Shown one piece after another: positions 27,179 through 35,110 of a stretch of DNA of 64,000 bases. Below the pieces are notes generated by a model. It saw nothing but the letters and a program-made list of their open reading frames with translations, was not told where the DNA came from and did no database searches. The DNA is taken from positions 434,001 to 498,000 of the forward strand of contig NZ_JOJE01000005.1 of assembly GCF_000720255.1 (NCBI RefSeq). The letters run 5' to 3'. How positions within the stretch are numbered: the stretch's first letter is position 1; each line of letters begins with the position of its first letter. The stretch is from Streptomyces griseus subsp. griseus (lineage in GTDB: Bacteria > Actinomycetota > Actinomycetes > Streptomycetales > Streptomycetaceae). The translations under genes were made by a program, and so were the position numbers.

Positions 27179-27334
27179 ACCAACTCTCGGGCACCCGTGC
27201 CTTCGACCTCGACCCGGTCGGCCGCGTCACCGTCGTCACCGCTGACGGCTGGAGCGAGCGGTACGCCTGCGACGCGAGCGGCAACCAGACCGAGGCGTCC
27301 TGGCGGTTTCCCACCCGGGTCACGAGGCCACCTG
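27179..27334 (+). pseudogene. RHS/YD-repeat protein fragment
   Basis: The frame DQLSGTRAFDLDPVGRVTVV, then ERYACDASGNQTEASW reads as YD repeats of RHS proteins. After a one-base slip near 27305 the family sequence continues in another frame as SHPGHEAT. No start, shell or toxin domain is present. The fragment ends exactly where junction motif copy B begins. Confidence 0.7.
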
Positions 27335-27355
27335 GCGTCAAACGAGCGTAAACGG
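27335..27355 (+). repeat. 11-bp tandem junction motif, copy B
   Basis: GGCGTCAAACGAGCGTAAACG, one C-to-A change in the second unit compared with the consensus. It abuts the end of the RHS fragment and lies 35 bp before the end of the PadR gene. Confidence 0.6.
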
Positions 27356-27388
27356 TCGACAACTCATCCCCGCGCGTACGGCCCCCTC

Positions 27389-27994
27389 TCATCCCGCCCT
27401 GCCCCTCGGAGCCTCGTCGGCGTCGTCCCGTACCCGTGAGGGTGAGCGCTCCGGCGCCTGCGCGCTCTGTGCCGTGGCGAGCGGGCCCAGATGCTGTTCG
27501 GCGCTGTCCAGCAGTCCGAGGTCGGCCTTGGTGTGCGCGATGGCGGCGTCGATCAGGACGGCGACCAGCGGCTCGTCGGCGTGGGCGCGGCGCTGCTGCG
27601 CCAGGCCCGCAAGCTCCGACAGGTACGTCTGCCGCTGCGACTCGATCAGTGTGGCCAGGGCCTGCGGGCCCAGCGCGACAGCGCCGAGGAGCTTCAGGAA
27701 CAGCTCGTCGCGGAAGCCGCCGACGCGCACCCAGGCGGTGGTCGCCCACGAGCGCAGCTCGGCCTCGCCCGCTTCGGTGAGTGTGTAGAGGTTCTTGTCG
27801 GGCCGGTCGGTCTGCGTGACCTGCGAGCGCGAGACATAGCCGTCACGGACCAGCCGTTCGAGGATCTGGTAGAGGTGACCGATGTTCAGGCCGCCCCACT
27901 GCGGGCCGACGGCCTCCTCGAACCGGGCCTTGAGTTCGTATCCGTGATTCGGTCGCCGGGTCAGCAGCGCGAGCACGGCGTGGTGGAGCGGCAT
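27389..27994 (-). CDS. PadR family transcriptional regulator
   Basis: A 201-residue regulator. The N-terminal winged helix (residues 1-85) has the PadR layout: MPLHHAVLALLTRRPNHGYE, GHLYQILERLVRDGYVSR, YTLTEAGEAELRSW. The long C-terminal helical part (LATLIESQRQTYLSELAGLA) mediates dimer formation in family II-type PadR proteins. The ATG at 27994 follows GAAGGGAC. It is divergent from an ABC transporter operon across 96 bp that contains an inverted repeat, so it most likely represses that operon and itself and responds to a compound the transporter exports. Confidence 0.9.
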   Translation of the reverse strand: MPLHHAVLALLTRRPNHGYELKARFEEAVGPQWGGLNIGHLYQILERLVRDGYVSRSQVTQTDRPDKNLYTLTEAGEAELRSWATTAWVRVGGFRDELFLKLLGAVALGPQALATLIESQRQTYLSELAGLAQQRRAHADEPLVAVLIDAAIAHTKADLGLLDSAEQHLGPLATAQSAQAPERSPSRVRDDADEAPRGRAG

Positions 27995-28008
27995 ACACGT
28001 CCCTTCTA

Positions 28009-28042
28009 CATTGTGACAACATACCCCTGAATTGTCGCAATG
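28009..28042. promoter_or_regulatory. Inverted repeat in the PadR/ABC divergent promoter
   Basis: CATTGTGACAA (28009-28019) and TTGTCGCAATG (28032-28042) are inverted copies matching at 10 of 11 positions, 12 bp apart. They lie between the divergent PadR and ABC transporter genes. This is the expected place and form for a PadR operator. Confidence 0.65.
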
Positions 28043-28090
28043 CAGGGGCGGCGATGTACGTGCGCGATGTACGAGGGCGAGGCTGCATAC

Positions 28091-28795
28091 ATGGCTGTGA
28101 GCGTGACGTTGCGCGGGGTGAGCCGCCGGTATCCCGGCCTGACCGCTCTGGACGAGATCGACCTGGAGGTCGCGGCCGGCGAGGTGGTGATGCTGACCGG
28201 GCCGTCCGGCGCCGGCAAATCCACCGTCCTGCATGTGACGGGCGGCATGGACCAGCCCGACGAGGGGCACGTCGAGATCGACGGCACACAACTGATACCC
28301 CGAGACCTGGACCGTCACCGGCGGCGTGTCGGCTTCGTCTTCCAGCGCTTCCACCTGCTGCCCGCGCTGACCGCGCTGGACAATGTGCTCGCCCCCGTCC
28401 TGCCGCGCAGAGTGGACTTCGACCGGCGTGCGCGTGGCATGGAGCTGCTCGAAGCTGTGGGCCTGGACCAGCGGGCCGACGCCCTGCCCTCGCAGTTGTC
28501 GGGCGGCCAGCAGCAACGCGTCGCCGTCGCACGGGCGTTGATCAACCGGCCGGGACTGTTACTGGCCGACGAGCCCACGGGCAACCTGGACAGCGTCATC
28601 GGGCGGGAGATCATCGACCTGCTGATGTCGCTGCGCGAGCGCTACGGGATGACGATGCTGATCGCCACGCACGACGCCGAGGTTGCCGCGGGCGGCGACC
28701 GGGTGGTGCGGTTGCAGGACGGCAGGATCACCTCGGACCAGCGGATCACACCGTCCGGCGACGTGCTGCACCGGCTGGGGGGCCTGCGCCCGTGA
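28091..28795 (+). CDS. ABC transporter ATP-binding protein (MacB/LolD type)
   Basis: A 234-residue ATPase with Walker [10 protein letters not shown] (about residue 37-45), Q loop [13 protein letters not shown], signature [15 protein letters not shown], Walker [14 protein letters not shown] and the switch histidine in IATHDAEV. The EPTGNLDS form is typical of ATPases working with FtsX-domain permeases. The ATG at 28091 has GAGG eight bases upstream. Its stop overlaps the permease start. An in-frame TTA codon (28559-28561) would tie translation to bldA. Control is probably by the divergent PadR protein. Confidence 0.93.
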   Translation: MAVSVTLRGVSRRYPGLTALDEIDLEVAAGEVVMLTGPSGAGKSTVLHVTGGMDQPDEGHVEIDGTQLIPRDLDRHRRRVGFVFQRFHLLPALTALDNVLAPVLPRRVDFDRRARGMELLEAVGLDQRADALPSQLSGGQQQRVAVARALINRPGLLLADEPTGNLDSVIGREIIDLLMSLRERYGMTMLIATHDAEVAAGGDRVVRLQDGRITSDQRITPSGDVLHRLGGLRP

Positions 28796-31626
28796 TGGTG
28801 ATGATTCTCGACCAGCTACGGCGGCGGCGCGGGCGCGCGCTGGCCCTGGCCGCCGGAATCCTGGTGGCGGCGACCAGTTTCACCCTGCTGACCGCGACGG
28901 TGAGCACGAGCCAGGCGACCACCGTGGGCACGGTACGGAAGAACGCACGCTCCGCGTACGACGTCCTGGTACGCCCGCCCGACTCGCAGACGGACGTGGA
29001 GCGGCGGAGCGGTCTGGTCACGCCGAACTTCCTGTCCGGCACGTTCGGCGGCATCACCATCGACCAGTACCGGCGCATCCGCGGCATGGCCGGGATCGAC
29101 GTGGCCGCACCGGTCGCCAACATCGGCTATCTCATGGTGGCGAGCACCGTCACGGTGGACGTGTCCCGCTTCCTGGACGGGAAGGCGTCCCGGCAGATCC
29201 TGCGCATCAGCCCTACGCTCACCTCCGGACTGGGCAGCTACCGCACCTCGGACGAGTACGTCTACCTCACCCGCTCCCCCCTGACGTCGGCATCGGAGTC
29301 GGACGGCCTCTTCGAGTCCGACACCCTGGAGACGGGTGCGGCCGACAAGAGCACCCAGCGGTACCGGATCAAGGGGAAGTACGACGTCTGCTTCTACTTC
29401 AACCGGGACAAGACCGAGCAGACCGAGTTCAACCTGGATCTGCCGTTGAAGCCGAACATCATCGCCGAGGACCTCAGGGACAGGTCGCCGTTCGACCCGG
29501 ACCTGAGTTCGCGGATGAACTGCCAGTCCGGCCAGGACAAGGCCACGATCGACGTTCCGGTCAGTTACCCCGTGCTGCTGGCCGCCATCGACCCGGTGGC
29601 CGAGGACCGGCTGGTGGGCCTGGGCGACACCATCGCCTCGGGCCGGATGCTCACCGAGCAGGACAAGCCGTGGAGGGTGTCGGGCGCCAGGAGCGTCCAC
29701 GGACAGCACGACTCCTACATCCCGGCGCTGCTCAGCGACACCCCGCTGACCACCGGCACGCTCGACGCCACGGTCGAGCGGCTCGACGTCGGCGACCCGG
29801 CCGAGCTGCCCTCGAAACTGGGCAACCCGACAGCCGCCAGCTTCGTCCGAAACCTGCACGGCACCACGGTGGGCACGACCCGCGTCGACCTGAGCAAGGG
29901 CTACCGGAAGGCACTGACCGAGGACTCGTTCGACACCGGCAGCTACTGGACGGTCGGCCCGGTCACCTACCGCCGGACCTCCGACGGCGACCTCGCTGCG
30001 CAGCCGCAGCCCCCGCAGAAGCCCAGCCTGTGGATCACCAACTCGAACCGGCAGCCCTTTCCCAACGTCCCCGAGGAGAACCACCAGGGCACCCAGTACC
30101 GGAAGGTGACCAGTCACGCCGCCACGAGCTGCATCGGACTGGGTAGGTGCGACGGCGTGGACTCCGGACGCCTGCCCAATCCCTTCGTCCACCTGGTCGG
30201 CCGCTATGACACCGGCAGACTGCCCGGCTTCTCACCCCTGTCCGACACCCCGCTGGAGACCTACCAGACGCCGCAGGTAACCGGTGCGGACAGCGCGACC
30301 CGAGCGAAGCTTCACGGCAAGCCCCTGCAGCCCGACCGCAACCTGGGCGGCTACGTCAGCCCGCCGCCCACCATGCTGACGACGATGGACTCCATCACCG
30401 CGCTCACCAAAAGCCGTCGGGTCCCGAGCCTCCAGGACAAGGCGCCGGTCAGCGCGATCAGGATCCGGGTGGCAGGAGTGACCGGCGTCGACACCGCCTC
30501 CCGGGCGCGGGTGAACGCGGTGGCCGGGAAGATTCGTGCCACCTACCCCCGGCTCCAGGTCGACGTCACCGTCGGCAGCTCGCCTGCACCGCAGACGGTG
30601 GCACTGGGCGACTCGGCACAGGTGACGGAGCGTTGGGTCGCCAAGGGCGTGGCACTGCGCATTCTCCGGGCGGTGGACACCAAGAGCGCGGTGCTCTTCG
30701 TGCTGGTCCTCGTCGTGTGCGCACTCTTCCTCGGCCAGGCCGCGCTGGCCTCGGTGCGCTCACGTCGCACCGAGATCGGCACGCTGCGCTGCCTCGGCTG
30801 GAGCGGTGGCGAAGTGCTCCGCCTGGTCCTCGCCGAACTGGCGCTGATCGGCCTCGCCGCCGGAGCCGTGGGCACGGTGCTCGCGTACGTGCTGGGCCGG
30901 GTACTGGGCCAGCCCGAAGCCGGCGCCAAGTCACTCCTCGTGCTCCCGGTGGCGCTCCTCCTGGCCACGGCGGCGGGCCTGATCCCCGCCTGGCTCGCCA
31001 CCCGGCTGGGACCGATGGAAGCCGTCCGGCCCCCGGTGACGGCGGCCCGCCGCGCGCACCCGGTGCGTTCGGTGGCCGGACTGGCCATGTTCAACCTGCT
31101 GCGGGTGCGGGGCCGCACGCTGCTGGGTGCGGCAGGGCTGGCGCTGGGAGTGGCCGCCTTCACTGTGCTGCTCGCCCTGACGCTGGCCTTCCGGGGCGAG
31201 GTGGCCGGGTCGCTGCTCGGCAGTGCCGTGGTGGCGCAGGCGCGCGAGGCCGACTACCTCAGCGTCGCCCTCTCCCTGCTGCTGGGCGCCGCCGGCGCCA
31301 TCGACGTCCTGGTCATCTCGCAGCGCGAACGCGCCGCCGATCTCGCGGTGCTGCGGGCGACCGGCTGGACCAACCGCGAGCTGGCGAAGCTGACCCTCTA
31401 CGAGGGAATCGGACTGGCTCTGCTGGGCGGCCTGTCCGGTGCGGTGGCCGGTCTGGCCGGGGTGCTGACCCTCGGCCGGGGCGTGCTGCACGGTCACCTG
31501 ATCCCGGTCGCCGGCGCCGCGCTGCTGGCCACGCTCGCGGCGACCGCCCTGGTGGTGGCGGCTCTGACGGTGCCGATCCGGGGGCTGTCCCGGATCGCCC
31601 CCGCCCACCTGCTCGCCGCCGACTGA
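28795..31626 (+). CDS. ABC transporter permease with two FtsX domains
   Basis: A 943-residue membrane protein: one N-terminal transmembrane helix (LALAAGILVAATSFTLLTAT), a very large extracytoplasmic region of about 600 residues, an FtsX block of three helices (around ILRAVDTKSAVLFVLVLVV), then a second core with four more helices to the C-terminus. It matches actinobacterial MacB/LolCDE-like permeases for peptides, lipids or antibiotics. The start may be the GTG at 28792, which overlaps the ATPase stop, or the ATG at 28795. ATPase and permease form a complete exporter. Substrate unknown. Confidence 0.9.
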   Translation: MVMILDQLRRRRGRALALAAGILVAATSFTLLTATVSTSQATTVGTVRKNARSAYDVLVRPPDSQTDVERRSGLVTPNFLSGTFGGITIDQYRRIRGMAGIDVAAPVANIGYLMVASTVTVDVSRFLDGKASRQILRISPTLTSGLGSYRTSDEYVYLTRSPLTSASESDGLFESDTLETGAADKSTQRYRIKGKYDVCFYFNRDKTEQTEFNLDLPLKPNIIAEDLRDRSPFDPDLSSRMNCQSGQDKATIDVPVSYPVLLAAIDPVAEDRLVGLGDTIASGRMLTEQDKPWRVSGARSVHGQHDSYIPALLSDTPLTTGTLDATVERLDVGDPAELPSKLGNPTAASFVRNLHGTTVGTTRVDLSKGYRKALTEDSFDTGSYWTVGPVTYRRTSDGDLAAQPQPPQKPSLWITNSNRQPFPNVPEENHQGTQYRKVTSHAATSCIGLGRCDGVDSGRLPNPFVHLVGRYDTGRLPGFSPLSDTPLETYQTPQVTGADSATRAKLHGKPLQPDRNLGGYVSPPPTMLTTMDSITALTKSRRVPSLQDKAPVSAIRIRVAGVTGVDTASRARVNAVAGKIRATYPRLQVDVTVGSSPAPQTVALGDSAQVTERWVAKGVALRILRAVDTKSAVLFVLVLVVCALFLGQAALASVRSRRTEIGTLRCLGWSGGEVLRLVLAELALIGLAAGAVGTVLAYVLGRVLGQPEAGAKSLLVLPVALLLATAAGLIPAWLATRLGPMEAVRPPVTAARRAHPVRSVAGLAMFNLLRVRGRTLLGAAGLALGVAAFTVLLALTLAFRGEVAGSLLGSAVVAQAREADYLSVALSLLLGAAGAIDVLVISQRERAADLAVLRATGWTNRELAKLTLYEGIGLALLGGLSGAVAGLAGVLTLGRGVLHGHLIPVAGAALLATLAATALVVAALTVPIRGLSRIAPAHLLAAD

Positions 31627-31657
31627 GCCGAGCCGCCGCCACCGCCGGCGGCTTCGC

Positions 31658-31703
31658 ACAGCGGAAGACCCCAGCCGTGTTCACGGCCGGGGTCTTCCGC
31701 TGT
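31658..31703. terminator. Terminator of the ABC transporter operon
   Basis: A 15-bp perfect outer stem (31658-31672 with 31689-31703) and a 6-bp inner stem (GCCGTG with CACGGC) separated by one mismatch close a two-base loop, 31 bp after the permease stop. Confidence 0.85.
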
Positions 31704-31883
31704 CGACGGACGTCCGCGGTCGCGCCCTCCCCTGTCAGCGACAGCCCTCAGTATCGGCTCACGTCACCGGACACTCATCGGTGGATCCGTTGCCGAGGGG
31801 GGCCGCCGGCCAACAGACGCCCACGCGCACGGCATTTCGGACCGGGGTGAACGAGCCGCCCGCGGGCTCGGACCTGTCGCCCG

Positions 31884-32135
31884 CTACGCGCCGGGTATGG
31901 CCCGGGAGCCCATGGCCCCGACGTAGGCGACGGGCAGGTCGAGTGCCAGGCGCAGCAAAGGGATGTCGAACTTGGCGTCGTGCGTGAGGACGCAAGGGGC
32001 CGTACGCTCGTCCACCTCGGTGCGTTCCAGGTAGCGGTGGGGCCGGTCGACCACCACTTCGTCCGCGTGCGGGAAGCGTGCGGCGGTGGCGAAGACGGGG
32101 CGGGCGTCGCAGACGGTGACGCGGTAGCCCAGGAA
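31884..32135 (-). pseudogene. XdhC-type protein, C-terminal fragment
   Basis: The frame reads GYRVTVCDARPVFATAARFP, then HADEVVVDRPHRYL and DIPLLRLALDLPVAYVGAMG. This is the Rossmann-like C-terminal domain of XdhC proteins, which insert or sulfurate the molybdenum cofactor of xanthine dehydrogenase. The part before it and the end after GAMGSR are missing. There is no xanthine dehydrogenase nearby. The remnant abuts a second remnant on the opposite strand. Confidence 0.72.
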
Positions 32136-32154
32136 GCGGCGTGGAACGCGCGGG

Positions 32155-32400
32155 CCTCCCCAGTATCCGGAAAACCCCCGCCTGATCGAACTGGCGGCGA
32201 ACTGTCCCTGCGCGACAAGCAGTTCGCCCGCTGGTGGGGCGATCACCACGTCGCCGCCCGCACCGTGGGCACGAAGAAGCGGTCGTCGGCGAACTGGCCC
32301 TGGACTGGGACACGCTCACCGCCAACACCGATCCCAACCAGCACCTGACCGTCTGGACCGCCGCCCGGGCTCCCCCACCCAGGCGGCGCCGTCCCTGCCG
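32155..32400 (+). pseudogene. MmyB-like XRE regulator, C-terminal fragment
   Basis: Patched from three frames: YPENPRLIEL, then GELSLRDKQFARWWGDHHVA, then VVGELALDWDTLTANTDPNQ and HLTVWTAA, with PGSPTQAA in a further frame. This is the ligand-binding half of MmyB-like helix-turn-helix regulators (family sequence VVGDLTLDWDTLT...VVWTAEPGSPS). The DNA-binding half is gone and there are several frameshifts. Confidence 0.65.
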
Positions 32401-32420
32401 CCCACCGATAGGGAGACGGC

Positions 32421-33482
32421 TCAGAGCAGCTCGATCAGCTTGTCGGTGAACTCGGCAGTGGTCGCGGTTCCGCCCAGGTCACGGGTGCGGGTATCGGTCT
32501 TGGCCAGGACCGAGGCGATCGCGTCCGTGATGTCCTTGGCCGCGGCGGGATGGCCGAGGTGGTCGAGCATCATGGCCGCGGACCAGATCGCGCCCAGCGG
32601 GTTGGCGATGCCCTGGCCCGCGATGTCGGGCGCGGAGCCGTGCACCGGCTCGAACATCGAGGGGAAGTCGCGCTCGGGGTTGAGGTTGGCCGCCGGGGCG
32701 ATGCCGATGGATCCGGCGACCGCGGCCGCGAGGTCGCTGAGGATGTCGCCAAAGAGGTTGGAGGCGACGACGACGTCGAAGCGGGCCGGGTCGAGGACGA
32801 ACTTGGCCGCCAGCGCGTCGATGTGCTCCTGGTCCCAGGCGACGCCGGGGTGCTCGGCGGCCCGCTCGGAGATCAGCTCGTCCCAGAACGGCATGGTGTG
32901 GATGATGCCGTTGGACTTGGTGGCGGAAGTGACCTTCCCCCGGCGGCGGGCAGCGAGGGAGAACGCGTAGTCGGCGACACGGGTGACCCCGGCCCGGGTG
33001 AACACGGCCTCCTGGACGGCCAGTTCCTCGGACGTGCCCTGGTTCAGCCGTCCGCCGATCTCGCTGTACTCGCCCTCGACGTTCTCCCGCACGACGACGA
33101 GATCGACCTCGCCCGGCCGTGCGCCGCGCACCGGACTGTCGATGCCTTCGAAGACACGGATGGGCCGGAGGTTGACGTACTGGCGGAAGCTGCGCCGGAT
33201 CGGGATCAGCAACCCCCACAGCGAGACATGGTCGGGCACCCCCGGATACCCCACCGCTCCCAGCAGGATCGCGTCCTTGTCGCGCAGCTGATCGATCCCG
33301 TCGGCGGGCATCATGGCGCCCTCCCGCAGGTACCGCTCGCACGACCAGTCGTCGTACGACGTGTAGGACAGGCTGAAGCCGTGGCGGCGGCCGAGAACAT
33401 CGAGCACCTGCTGTGCTGGGGGCAGTACCTCGGCGCCGATGCCGTCGCCGGGGATCAGGGCAATGCGGTGGTTCGTCGTCAT
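32421..33482 (-). CDS. Tartrate/D-malate dehydrogenase (isocitrate/isopropylmalate dehydrogenase family)
   Basis: A 353-residue beta-decarboxylating dehydrogenase. Motifs: IALIPGDGIGAEVLPPA at the N-terminus, LLGAVGYPGVPDHVSLWGLL, RENVEGEYSEIGG, the catalytic TSATKSNG lysine, NLFGDILSDLAA with the metal-binding aspartates and FEPVHGSAPDIAGQG near the NAD site. The VSLWGLLIPIRR stretch and overall form fit tartrate dehydrogenase/D-malate dehydrogenase rather than leuB. It uses NAD and a divalent metal to turn tartrate or D-malate into keto acids. A LysR gene lies upstream on the same strand, and a LysR-type site in the gap suggests control by it. Confidence 0.88.
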   Translation of the reverse strand: MTTNHRIALIPGDGIGAEVLPPAQQVLDVLGRRHGFSLSYTSYDDWSCERYLREGAMMPADGIDQLRDKDAILLGAVGYPGVPDHVSLWGLLIPIRRSFRQYVNLRPIRVFEGIDSPVRGARPGEVDLVVVRENVEGEYSEIGGRLNQGTSEELAVQEAVFTRAGVTRVADYAFSLAARRRGKVTSATKSNGIIHTMPFWDELISERAAEHPGVAWDQEHIDALAAKFVLDPARFDVVVASNLFGDILSDLAAAVAGSIGIAPAANLNPERDFPSMFEPVHGSAPDIAGQGIANPLGAIWSAAMMLDHLGHPAAAKDITDAIASVLAKTDTRTRDLGGTATTAEFTDKLIELL

Positions 33483-33541
33483 GCCGTCGATTGCAGCAAA
33501 GCGGTCCGCGGGGCGTCCAAGACGCAAAGCGGATCTTCCTT

Positions 33542-33556
33542 ATAAGCAGTGCCTAT
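33542..33556. promoter_or_regulatory. LysR-type T-N11-A site upstream of the dehydrogenase gene
   Basis: ATAAGCAGTGCCTAT is an interrupted palindrome containing TAAGCAGTGCCTA, a textbook T-N11-A box. It overlaps the end of the LysR gene and lies 60 bp before the dehydrogenase start, the right distance for activation. Confidence 0.6.
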
Positions 33557-34440
33557 CAGCTGTCGGCGGCCGAGGTGGCGGCCGTCACGAACGCGGCGGC
33601 CGCCGGCGACAGGCTGCCGCGGCGGCTGACGAGGGCGATGTCCAAGGTCGTCTCCGGCTCGATGTCCAGGACGCGGGCGCCCAGCCGCCGGGCGACGTCC
33701 CGCCAGGAATCCGTCACCACCGCGAGCCCGACCCCGGCCAGCACCAGGGGCATGAGCGACACACGATGCTCGGTCTCGGCGGCGACGGCGAACTCGATGC
33801 CCTGCTCCCGCAGCGCGTCGACATAGGCGCGCATCCCCGTACCCGGCTGCCCGACGATCAGCCGCTGTCCCGCGAGCTCCCGGCACTCCACCGCCGTCCG
33901 GCCGGCGAACGGGCCGTCGGCCGGCACCATCAGCACAAAACGCTGCCGCCCCAGCGCATGGGAGACGACCTCCTTGTCGGAGAGGGGACCGGCAGACGCC
34001 AAAAGCCCCAGCTCCACGGCACCCGTGCGCACCATGTCGATCACATCACGCGAGGTGAACGCCGCTTTGATGGCTACGGAGACATCGGGATACCGGTGGC
34101 TGAAGGCACTCACCAGACTCGTCAGCGGCTCCACCGCCTGCGACGGCATCGATGCCACATCCAGGCGCCCCTCACGCAGCTCATGCACCGCCGCCACACT
34201 CGCCCGCGCCGTCTCCAGACTCCGTACGGCCTCCCGGGCAGGCTCGATCAGGGCTCTTCCGGCCTCCGTCAGCACCGCCCTGCGCCCGATGCGGTGGAAC
34301 AGCTCGGAGCCCAGATCACGCTCCAGCGCCCGCACGGCCTGCGACAGCGACGGCTGCGACACATACAGAGCCGAGGCCGCACGGTTGAACCCCCCACGAT
34401 CAACAATCGCAAGGAAGTACTCCAGCTGCCGAACATCCAT
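33556..34440 (-). CDS. LysR family transcriptional regulator
   Basis: A 294-residue LysR protein. Residues 1-60 form the winged helix (MDVRQLEYFLAIVDRGGFNR, ASALYVSQPSLSQAVRALER, FHRIGRRAVLTEAG), and the remainder is a periplasmic-binding-protein-like effector domain (LDVASMPSQAVEPLTSLVSA, LPLVLAGVGLAVV). The ATG at 34440 follows GAGGG at good spacing. It precedes the tartrate/D-malate dehydrogenase gene with a 73-bp gap containing a T-N11-A box, so tartrate or malate is a plausible co-inducer, although LysR genes are more often divergent from their targets. Confidence 0.92.
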   Translation of the reverse strand: MDVRQLEYFLAIVDRGGFNRAASALYVSQPSLSQAVRALERDLGSELFHRIGRRAVLTEAGRALIEPAREAVRSLETARASVAAVHELREGRLDVASMPSQAVEPLTSLVSAFSHRYPDVSVAIKAAFTSRDVIDMVRTGAVELGLLASAGPLSDKEVVSHALGRQRFVLMVPADGPFAGRTAVECRELAGQRLIVGQPGTGMRAYVDALREQGIEFAVAAETEHRVSLMPLVLAGVGLAVVTDSWRDVARRLGARVLDIEPETTLDIALVSRRGSLSPAAAAFVTAATSAADS

Positions 34441-34652
34441 TTCGCGCCCTCTGCCCCTCAACAAATCAGCCGACGACTCGATCGGTCCCGACCATGGTTG
34501 CGTGAAGGACAGCCTCGACGAAGTGCGGACCGCCGATGCACTGACCGTAGTCGTCACCGAAACGCGGTCACAGTTGATGGAGGCGCTCAATGGCCAGCTG
34601 AGGCGCGCGCTGCGCCCCTGCCCGCCCCGTGGTCCCCCGGTACCAGGACGTC

Positions 34653-34803
34653 ACGGCCGGCTGGCGATCGACCCGCGCTATCTGATCCAGGACGACCGCG
34701 TCACGCTCCGTCAGAATCAGCGTCGAACGAGCGTCAAACATTTCCCGACCCCGTCCCTCACGGAGTTGAGGCAGAGCGTTCTCGACCCGTGCCCCGCTGC
34801 GAA
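34653..34803 (+). repeat. 151-bp direct repeat, copy 1
   Basis: Nearly identical to 39174-39324 in the same orientation; I count two or three differences. It contains junction motif copy C. The flanks differ completely. It is open on the plus strand (GRLAIDPRYLIQDDRV...) and in two frames of the minus strand, and none matches a family I know. Confidence 0.85.
34719..34740 (+). repeat. 11-bp tandem junction motif, copy C
   Basis: AGCGTCGAACGAGCGTCAAACA, inside the 151-bp repeat; two nearly perfect 11-bp units (AGCGTCGAAC(G), GAGCGTCAAAC). Confidence 0.65.
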
Positions 34804-34835
34804 CCTACGTCCGGGGACGGGCTGTGATGATGCCG

Positions 34836-34857
34836 GAGCGTCAAACGAGCGTCACGG
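34836..34857 (+). repeat. 11-bp tandem junction motif, copy D
   Basis: GAGCGTCAAACGAGCGTCACGG, the copy closest to the consensus, 33 bp after the end of the 151-bp repeat. Confidence 0.65.
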
Positions 34858-35110
34858 CAGGGCACGCTTCTCGGCGGGTTGGGCCCGACAGGCACGTCTT
34901 GCGCAGTCGCTCCCCGGCCCCACAGGTTTCCGGGCCCGGGCTGGTGCCGGGGCGGCGGCGAGGCCGCGCGTCGGCGCACTGCGGGCGCGACCTTCGCGCC
35001 GCGCCGAGGGACCGGCCGTAAGGGGAGACGCCGTGGCGGGCGTGATGGACGTCCCAGGTGAGGTCGGCGAAACCCGGGGAATCAGTGGCGACATCGGACG
35101 GGAGGTTGCC

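Larger units (their letters stand above)
34441..35110. other. Gene-free region holding repeats
   Basis: This 670-bp interval between the LysR and SpoIIE-type genes contains the 151-bp repeat and junction motif copies C and D. No gene can be supported. A weak open frame runs through it in the plus direction ahead of the phosphatase gene, but the strong ribosome site is at 35102-35107. Confidence 0.5.
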
